In this document: positions 1 to 4,512 of the stretch, one piece after another
How positions within the stretch are numbered: position 1 is the stretch's first letter
Layout: each line of letters opens with the position of its first letter
Origin: Thermoplasmata archaeon
GTDB taxonomy: Archaea > Thermoplasmatota > E2 > DHVEG-1
Assembly (NCBI GenBank): GCA_030641605.1
Contig: DAOWHD010000057.1
Coordinates: 1 to 5,737 of the forward strand
DNA: 5,737 nucleotides
Direction: 5' to 3'
Program-made: the position numbers and the translations under genes
Notes under the pieces: generated by a model
The model's database searches: none
Told to the model about the DNA's origin: nothing
Seen by the model: only the letters and a program-made list of their open reading frames with translations

Positions 1-772
1 AGTTATATTTCTCGATTAAATCTCCATGATATCTACCAAATTTCTTTTTCCATTCTTTTGCAATTTCTGGAATCAGCTTTTTTGCATTCTCTTGAGAGCT
101 CTGCATGTCTTTTCTGATTTTTTCATACTCGGCTGGAAGGATGATGTTTCCAAACGTTATAGGGTTTTTAACATCTAGTTTCCACTTTGGCTTATACTTT
201 GGCAAGAAATCGTCGATTTCTTTTTGCTCTGGTATATCAACAGGCATAGATGTATGTGACAAAATAAATGCATTATAGCTAATCATTACAGGTAGCGATA
301 CCTTTCCATTTTCTGCTAGCTTAAAAGATTGAATAATGGTATCAAAAATTTCTTGGTTGCTGCTACAGTAAAATTGGAGCCAACCGGTGTCCCGCTGTGA
401 AATGGAATCATTTTCATCAGTCCAAATATTCCAACCAGGACCAATAACCCGGTTAATGTTACACATTACAATTGGAAGCCTTGCAAGTGCGGCCCAATGA
501 AGCATCTCATGCATTAATAATAGGCCATGTGAAGAGGTACCCGTAAAAGTTCTTACGCCAGTGGCACTAGCTCCGATGCATGCGCTCATTGCAGAATGTT
601 CGCTCTCTACACATATATATTCGCCTTTAAATTCACCACTTTTTACATAGTTAGCAATACCCTCCACAAGGGTGGTCTGGGGGGTAATTGGGTATGCTGC
701 TACAACATCTGGGCGGGCCATTGTTGCAGCCTTTGCAGCTATATAATTTCCGGTGTCAATCATTACGGTCAT
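1..772 (-). CDS. porA: 2-oxoacid:ferredoxin oxidoreductase, alpha subunit (POR/VOR type), 3' part beyond window
   Basis: This is the alpha subunit of a CoA-dependent 2-oxoacid:ferredoxin oxidoreductase. The cytoplasmic complex oxidatively decarboxylates a 2-oxoacid to acyl-CoA and CO2 and reduces ferredoxin. Reading back from the window edge gives 257 residues without a stop. They show the family's domain-I motifs YPITPQT (residues 27-33), ESEHSAM (56-62) and SQRDTGW (125-131), then FILSHTSMPVDIP (169-181), followed by the typical FLPKY and KKFGR stretches. Alpha subunits are usually near 390 residues, so roughly a third is missing off the left edge. The ATG at 772 overlaps the delta stop as ATGA (769-772), with purine-rich GGGAG/AAGGG upstream; a second in-frame ATG at 763 is possible. 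The segment GPGWNIWTDENDS (111-123) precedes SQRDTGW. The substrate (pyruvate, branched-chain or aryl 2-oxoacid) cannot be fixed from sequence. The beta subunit, expected next, is not in view. Confidence 0.93.
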   Translation of the reverse strand, partial: MTVMIDTGNYIAAKAATMARPDVVAAYPITPQTTLVEGIANYVKSGEFKGEYICVESEHSAMSACIGASATGVRTFTGTSSHGLLLMHEMLHWAALARLPIVMCNINRVIGPGWNIWTDENDSISQRDTGWLQFYCSSNQEIFDTIIQSFKLAENGKVSLPVMISYNAFILSHTSMPVDIPEQKEIDDFLPKYKPKWKLDVKNPITFGNIILPAEYEKIRKDMQSSQENAKKLIPEIAKEWKKKFGRYHGDLIEKYN

Positions 773-1041
773 TTTCCCTTTGTCTCCCTTTCCATGGTAA
801 TGGCTTTTACCTTGCATACATTGGCGCAAATGCCGCAGCCCTTACAGTACTCATAATCAATATCTACAGTGTCATCTTTGTTTCTAATGATTGTACCTTC
901 GGGACAATAAATCCAACACCGAAGGCATTTCACACATTTTTCTTTGTCAAGAATTGGTTTGAATACTCTCCAACTACCGGTTTTCCCCATAGCGCCTTTT
1001 TTAGGATAAGAAATTGTTGTAACAACATCATATTTCTTCAA
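769..1041 (-). CDS. porD: 2-oxoacid:ferredoxin oxidoreductase, delta subunit (2x[4Fe-4S] ferredoxin-like)
   Basis: This is the electron-transfer subunit of the same complex, carrying electrons from the TPP/FeS site of the beta subunit to external ferredoxin. The 90 residues contain the family lead-in GAMGKTGSWR (17-26) and two CxxCxxCxxxC clusters: C36, C39, C42, C46 (followed by Pro) and C66, C69, C72, C76. The second cluster ends CKVKAI, where most family members have CPVKAI; all eight cysteine ligands are intact. The start is a TTG at 1041, supported by a strong GGAGGTG site 5 bases upstream and by the family-like N-terminus (SYPKKGAMGKTGSWR); the next ATG (990) would cut into that conserved stretch. 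The gene overlaps gamma by 4 bases (TTGA, 1038-1041) and alpha by 4 bases (ATGA, 769-772), so the three subunits are probably translationally coupled. Confidence 0.95.
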   Translation of the reverse strand: MKKYDVVTTISYPKKGAMGKTGSWRVFKPILDKEKCVKCLRCWIYCPEGTIIRNKDDTVDIDYEYCKGCGICANVCKVKAITMERETKGK

Positions 1042-1613
1042 AAGCCCACCTCCACTGAGTCATATGCATCCTGAGTTGCTTTTACGTTTTTATCAGCAAG
1101 TTCTCCTTTCCATTTGTTTTTGACTGTTTCCTGTATTGATTTGAGAGTTACTCTATCTAAAATCTTTGGAACAGCACCTAGAATAGGCGTATTTACAACA
1201 GGAATTCCACCGACAAGACTATCATACTTGATTGCCACGCCTGTTGCATCAACAGTAGCTACGTTGTATTTCTTAGAGAAATCAAAATCATCAGGACCTT
1301 TAGTAGTATTGATTAAAATCCGTCCGTTTTTTTTCAAACCTTTAAGGGTATCAACTATTCCCATGATGCTTTCGTCAAGAATGATGACTATGTCTGGAGA
1401 GTAAACCTCGCTTCTGAGATAGATTTCTTCATCTGATATTCTGGCAAATGCCTTTACCGGTGCCCCACGTCGTTCTGCTCCGAAAAACGGAAAGGCTTGG
1501 ACGCCTTTGTTACCGTCCTTCAATGCTGCCGAAACCAGAAGATTTGCTGCTGTGACGGATCCTTGCCCGCCCCGTCCGTGAAGACATATTTCAATCAAAG
1601 GTCTTGATGTCAT
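1038..1613 (-). CDS. porG: 2-oxoacid:ferredoxin oxidoreductase, gamma subunit
   Basis: This is the gamma subunit of the POR/VOR-type complex, the domain that contributes to CoA binding and assembly. The 191 residues carry the hallmark HGRGGQG (12-18) in the first beta-alpha turn, FFGAERRGAP (43-52) and NTPILGA (141-147), all typical of the family, and the length fits stand-alone gamma subunits. An ATG at 1652 would add 13 residues (MHHFYFLFREYKI) unlike any family N-terminus. The ATG at 1613 has GGGAG 9 bases upstream and puts the glycine-rich motif at the usual distance from the N-terminus, so I chose 1613. The gene is followed without a gap by delta and alpha. A 68-base gap separates it from the thiamine-binding gene upstream. 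A TTATAT box on the minus strand (1651-1656) could give it its own promoter, but read-through from the upstream gene is equally possible. Confidence 0.94.
   Translation of the reverse strand: MTSRPLIEICLHGRGGQGSVTAANLLVSAALKDGNKGVQAFPFFGAERRGAPVKAFARISDEEIYLRSEVYSPDIVIILDESIMGIVDTLKGLKKNGRILINTTKGPDDFDFSKKYNVATVDATGVAIKYDSLVGGIPVVNTPILGAVPKILDRVTLKSIQETVKNKWKGELADKNVKATQDAYDSVEVGF
1047..1053 (-). promoter_or_regulatory. Ribosome binding site supporting the TTG start of the delta subunit
   Basis: The minus strand reads GGAGGTG here, a near-complete match to the archaeal/bacterial Shine-Dalgarno consensus. It lies 5 bases before the TTG at 1041 and inside the last codons of the gamma gene. It is the main reason for choosing TTG over the downstream ATG at 990. 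Confidence 0.8.
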
Positions 1614-1622
1614 AATTTTATA

Positions 1623-1627
1623 CTCCC
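1623..1627 (-). promoter_or_regulatory. Ribosome binding site deciding the gamma subunit start
   Basis: The minus strand reads GGGAG, 9 bases before the ATG at 1613. It lies inside the upstream extension that would follow from the ATG at 1652, which argues that the longer form is not the translated one. Confidence 0.6.
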
Positions 1628-1681
1628 GAAACAGGAAATAAAAATGGTGCATATAACTGTTTTGAATGATTAAAACTAAAT

Positions 1682-1969
1682 CTATTCAATGGATTTTAAT
1701 TTGGACCCAATCGTTGCAGGTTTATCTTGTCTATCATCGATTTTTAACTCCGTAATAACTCTACTTGTACCAGAGTTCATCACTGCTTTATGCGCCTCTT
1801 CAACTACTTCAAATAACGTCTTGAGATCTTCTGTCTCAATGACTGTTGCCATGGCATTTGTTTCAAATTTTACGTTATTCTTTTTAAGAACATAAATGAC
1901 CTTTTTTACATATTTGCTAAGATTTACTCCTTCTCCAACAGGTGCTATACTAAGTTGTGAAATAACCAT
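1682..1969 (-). CDS. MTH1187/YkoF-family thiamine-binding protein
   Basis: This is a small cytoplasmic protein of the MTH1187 (UPF0045/DUF77) family, whose members have a ferredoxin-like alpha/beta fold and include thiamine- and hydroxymethylpyrimidine-binding proteins related to YkoF. The 95 residues match the usual length. Family landmarks are the opening SIAPVGEGVNLSKYV (7-21), the central strand around TNAMATVIE (37-45), the helix FEVVEEAHKAV and the closing RVITELKIDDRQDK (70-83). The central motif differs from the common PMGT: here it is AMAT. The ATG at 1969 has GAGGG 6 bases upstream. It is the first gene of the minus-strand cluster and lies directly upstream of subunits of a TPP-dependent enzyme, which suggests a role in thiamine/TPP supply or sensing. 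That role is inferred from position; the sequence supports only the family. Confidence 0.88.
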   Translation of the reverse strand: MVISQLSIAPVGEGVNLSKYVKKVIYVLKKNNVKFETNAMATVIETEDLKTLFEVVEEAHKAVMNSGTSRVITELKIDDRQDKPATIGSKLKSIE

Positions 1970-2002
1970 TGTAATCCCTCTACTTTTAGCAAGGTAATGC
2001 CC

Positions 2003-2012
2003 TTAATTAAAT
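2003..2012 (-). promoter_or_regulatory. Candidate archaeal TATA box for the thiamine-binding/por cluster
   Basis: On the minus strand an AT-rich TATA-like box (AATTTAATTAA) follows an A-rich BRE-like ACAAA. It lies about 35-40 bases before the ATG at 1969. Transcription starting about 25 bases downstream would begin near 1982, just ahead of the GAGGG at 1976-1980, giving a short leader that still contains the ribosome binding site. This is a spacing-based inference; the core also contains the palindrome TTAATTAA. Confidence 0.4.
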
Positions 2013-2047
2013 TTTGTGACTGGGAAGAGGAAAGTGCTGAAAATGGG

Positions 2048-2065
2048 AAAAAAATAGTTTTTTTT
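2048..2065. repeat. A-tract/T-tract inverted repeat in the divergent intergenic region
   Basis: Seven A residues, then TAG, then eight T residues form a perfect short AT-only inverted repeat. It sits near the middle of the 176-base region between the two divergent clusters, between the candidate promoters of the two directions. Such A/T tracts can be intrinsically curved, favour duplex opening or bind chromatin proteins or regulators. The T runs on both strands could also act as weak archaeal termination signals. No specific role can be assigned. Confidence 0.5.
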
Positions 2066-2072
2066 GAGAACC

Positions 2073-2120
2073 AAATATTACTTATAGCGCTGTTTTATTT
2101 GCCTTTTGCGACTTTAAATA
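2073..2120 (+). promoter_or_regulatory. Candidate promoter region for the plus-strand cluster (two TATA-like boxes)
   Basis: Two boxes are possible. The first (about 2073-2088) combines a CCAAAT-like BRE with ATTACTTATA; it would start transcription near 2105-2115 and leave a 30-40 base leader containing the GGGGAG at 2133-2138. The second is TTTAAATA at 2113-2120, the better TATA match, but it would start transcription near 2140-2146 and produce an almost leaderless message lacking that site. The strong ribosome binding site favours the first box. Both are read by eye. Confidence 0.35.
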
Positions 2121-2145
2121 TTTGTTATGTAAGGGGAGATAATGT

Positions 2146-3417
2146 ATGCTAGATGACATGCGAGACAAACTAACCATAGAAAGTAAAAGATTGGATGAAA
2201 TAAATGCTTTTTTAATGGATCCAAAAAACGAACTAGTCAACGATATTCTAACTGTTGTTGAAAAATATGGTGGACCAGAAGAAATAAACCGGAAGGCTAG
2301 AGAGGCTGGTAAAGTAGAGAATCTAATGGCGAGATTAAGAGAAAAAAACTCACCATATGTGAAGGATTTGGAATGGTTGATAGAGCAAAGAGACAAAGGC
2401 ACTTTCATTACTGTTGATGAATACCGTAAAAAGATTCTGGGCGATAAAGTTGAAGACATGGAATTTAATGAGGATTTTGCAGTTACTTTGGAGATAAGCG
2501 CATGTCAATATTTTCCATTCTTTATGACTCAAGCACGTCAGGCAGTAAAAAAAAGAGAACTGATGCCTGGGCGATTCATACGGGTTCGCGCTATGAAGGA
2601 GCAAGAAGAGGATAACGATTTATTGGCAATGACTGCTGCTATGCAAATCATTGGGGCAAGTTGGTGTGAAACACTTGATACAAAAGGGACCGATGGATCA
2701 AACATTCATCTGGGCGGTCCTGAAACAATAACTGGATACTTTGGAGGGGTTGGTCAGCCAAACGATCATCCAATTAAATGGGCAGATGAGTTTCTCTATT
2801 ACTACACAAACTATGGTGTGAACCAAGTTCTTAACCTCAATCCTGGAACCATATTTTTGGGCTATCTTCTGCACAAGTTGGGTATTGACATAGAATTCAA
2901 GATTTCAGTATACCTGGGAAATGACAACCCGTATGCCGTCTTTTGGACTTTGATGGCTGCACGAATGTTTTCAAGGGAAGATGGTTCAACCTCACTAATA
3001 GGATTTAATTTTTCTAACTCTGTAAACAATACTACAATAGAACTCAGCAGCGACATAAGAAAATCATTGGGCCTAGAGGAATTCGTTCGATTCGAACATC
3101 ATATCTTTGAGACATGGAAGAGCATTGTAATTCAGCCTTATGATCGAAGAGATGAGCTTTTAGAGCTTGCATCAAAAGTGAAAAACATTAGTGCCAAACA
3201 TGAAGGTGGGGAGATTTCAGTAGAGGAGAAAAGAAAACATCCATCTGATATCGCAGAGTATTTCTTACCCAAGGCGGAAATAAATGAAAAAGGACTCATG
3301 CCGGCTCTTACTCAGAACTACTTAGATAAACACGAGACTATAAACAATACGGCTAAGGCATTGACTGAAAAAGGTTTAACGTTTGTTGCTGCGCAAAAAT
3401 TACATCACAGGAGGTAA
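2146..3417 (+). CDS. Uncharacterised 423-residue cytoplasmic protein, enzyme-like
   Basis: I do not recognise this protein and assign no function. It has no signal peptide or membrane segment. Residues 1-110 are charged and mostly helical. From about 111 to 350 hydrophobic strands alternate with helices in a way that suggests an alpha/beta, possibly TIM-barrel, fold (inference). Conserved-looking segments with few charged substitutions are ISACQYFPFF (117-126), LMPGRFIRVRAMKEQEED (139-156), the glycine-rich NIHLGGPETITGYFGGVGQP (186-205), LNLNPGTIFLGY (229-240), the acidic/amide GNDNPYA (258-264), FNFSNSVNN (287-295), FEHHIFETW (316-324) and SAKHEGG (349-355). Cysteines occur only at 120 and 174. 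The ATG at 2146 has GGGGAG 7 bases upstream (2133-2138); M5 is a weaker alternative. The gene lies 5 bases before homoserine dehydrogenase, whose ribosome binding site overlaps its last codons, so the two are almost certainly co-translated and may act in one pathway. Confidence 0.9.
   Translation: MLDDMRDKLTIESKRLDEINAFLMDPKNELVNDILTVVEKYGGPEEINRKAREAGKVENLMARLREKNSPYVKDLEWLIEQRDKGTFITVDEYRKKILGDKVEDMEFNEDFAVTLEISACQYFPFFMTQARQAVKKRELMPGRFIRVRAMKEQEEDNDLLAMTAAMQIIGASWCETLDTKGTDGSNIHLGGPETITGYFGGVGQPNDHPIKWADEFLYYYTNYGVNQVLNLNPGTIFLGYLLHKLGIDIEFKISVYLGNDNPYAVFWTLMAARMFSREDGSTSLIGFNFSNSVNNTTIELSSDIRKSLGLEEFVRFEHHIFETWKSIVIQPYDRRDELLELASKVKNISAKHEGGEISVEEKRKHPSDIAEYFLPKAEINEKGLMPALTQNYLDKHETINNTAKALTEKGLTFVAAQKLHHRR
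3409..3415 (+). promoter_or_regulatory. Ribosome binding site of homoserine dehydrogenase, overlapping the upstream stop
   Basis: AGGAGGT lies 7 bases before the ATG at 3423. It is built from the last two Arg codons and the first base of the TAA (3415-3417) of the preceding gene. This arrangement implies translational coupling of the two genes. Confidence 0.8.
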
Positions 3418-3422
3418 TCGAT

Positions 3423-4460
3423 ATGAATTATAAATTAGCATTTATTGGTTTTGGGGTCGTAGGTCAAGGTCTTACAGAAATACTTTTGGAAAAAGAGGAT
3501 ATGCTTGCAGAAAAGTATGATTTTCATTACGCTGTAGTAGCTATTTCTGACATTATGAAGGGTTCAGTATATGATGAAAACGGTCTTGACATGGAAAAGA
3601 TACTCGACATGGTAAAAGATGGCAAAAAATTAGATGAATATCCATCAGGTGTCAAAGGTATGGACGCCCTTACTACAATTAAAGAGACCAATGCAGATAC
3701 AATTATCGAGGTCACATTTACCGATGTTAAAACAGGAGAACCTGCTCTTACGCATATCAAAACTGCGCTTGATGCAGGAAAAAATGTGGTATCAACCAAC
3801 AAAGGCCCAGTGGTAAAGCAGGCCGTTGATCTTTTAGAAAAGGCAAAATCCAATAATGTCTACTATGGATTTGAGGGTGTTGTGTTATCTGGTACGCCTG
3901 TGTTGAACCTTGTCAAGCATACCTTGGCTGGAAACAAGATAAGCGGTTTTAAGGGTATATTGAATGGTACCACCAACTATATTTTGACTCGAATGGAAGA
4001 GGGCATGCCTTATGATGATGCATTAAAGAAAGCTCAAGAACTAGGATATGCCGAAGCAGATCCAACTGGAGATGTTGAAGGGTTGGATGCTCTTGGTAAG
4101 GTGGTTATTTTAACCAACGTTGTTTTAGAAAGGAAGCTGTCCTGGGAAGATGTTGAAAGAAAAGGTATAACTGAAATCACAGAGGACGATATCAAAAAGG
4201 CAAAAGAAGAGGGAAAGCGTTGGAAGCTTATTGGACGTGCTGAGGTTCAATCAGACGGTTCTGTAAAAGCAAAGGTTTGGCCAGAAAAACTCCCTCTCAA
4301 TGACCCACTAGCTGGTGTAGGTGAAGCAATCAACGCATTGACATTTAACACTGATGAACTAGGTTCGGTTACCATAGTTGGGCCTGGTGCTGGCAAACGA
4401 GAAACAGGTTTTTCGCTTCTAATAGATCTATTAGAGATGAACAGAAAATTAGGTACTTAG
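3423..4460 (+). CDS. hom: Homoserine dehydrogenase (NAD(P)-dependent, no ACT domain)
   Basis: This family catalyses reversible NAD(P)H-linked interconversion of aspartate 4-semialdehyde and homoserine in the aspartate branch to threonine and methionine. The 345 residues show the Rossmann motif GFGVVGQG (9-16), STNKGP (124-129, with Lys127 at the position of the conserved nucleotide-site lysine), GVVLSGTPVLNL (152-163), ILNGTTNYIL (179-188) and the signature GYAEADPTGDVEGLDALGK (208-226). In that signature E211, D213, D217, D222 and K226 have the spacing of the catalytic Glu/Asp/Lys set of yeast homoserine dehydrogenase (E208, D219, K223), so the enzyme looks active. The length leaves no room for a C-terminal ACT regulatory domain, so allosteric threonine inhibition through such a domain is not expected. 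No aspartokinase, threonine synthase or homoserine kinase gene is visible. The neighbours are an unknown enzyme-like protein and AOR, so a related hydroxy-acid/semialdehyde substrate is possible. Confidence 0.93.
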   Translation: MNYKLAFIGFGVVGQGLTEILLEKEDMLAEKYDFHYAVVAISDIMKGSVYDENGLDMEKILDMVKDGKKLDEYPSGVKGMDALTTIKETNADTIIEVTFTDVKTGEPALTHIKTALDAGKNVVSTNKGPVVKQAVDLLEKAKSNNVYYGFEGVVLSGTPVLNLVKHTLAGNKISGFKGILNGTTNYILTRMEEGMPYDDALKKAQELGYAEADPTGDVEGLDALGKVVILTNVVLERKLSWEDVERKGITEITEDDIKKAKEEGKRWKLIGRAEVQSDGSVKAKVWPEKLPLNDPLAGVGEAINALTFNTDELGSVTIVGPGAGKRETGFSLLIDLLEMNRKLGT

Positions 4461-4491
4461 GTCATCTATCAAAAAATACCTTTAACATTGT

Positions 4492-4512
4492 ATGAAGGAT
4501 GTGGTTCAATGA
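4492..4512 (+). other. Six-codon upstream reading frame overlapping the AOR start
   Basis: An ATG at 4492 opens a frame of six codons (MKDVVQ) whose TGA overlaps the AOR ATG in the arrangement ATGA (4509-4512). The AOR gene has only a weak ribosome binding site of its own (AGGAT/GTGG upstream), so re-initiation from this minigene is conceivable. The pattern can arise by chance in 20 bases; I list it as a possibility only. Confidence 0.2.

Noticed and set aside
688..1074. Plus-strand open frame of 128 residues opposite the delta and alpha subunit genes
   Set aside because: It is antisense to two genes with intact family motifs, and its own protein shows no domain; it is a shadow frame.
1614..1652. 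Upstream ATG at 1652 extending the gamma subunit by 13 residues
   Set aside because: The added residues are unlike family N-termini, and the GGGAG site lies inside the extension, correctly spaced for the ATG at 1613.
2086..2091. AGCGCT palindrome next to the first plus-strand TATA-like box, considered as an operator
   Set aside because: A six-base palindrome is expected often by chance and its flanks show no extended symmetry.
2082..2459. Minus-strand open frame of 125 residues covering the plus-cluster promoter and start of the unknown gene
   Set aside because: Ser/Leu-rich with no motif, and it conflicts with a plus-strand gene that has a good ribosome binding site and is coupled to homoserine dehydrogenase.
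2146..3417. Assignment of the 423-residue protein as a cobalamin-dependent aminomutase or archaeal PEP carboxylase
   Set aside because: Neither the length nor any recognisable motif of those families is present; the resemblance was only a vague barrel-like pattern.
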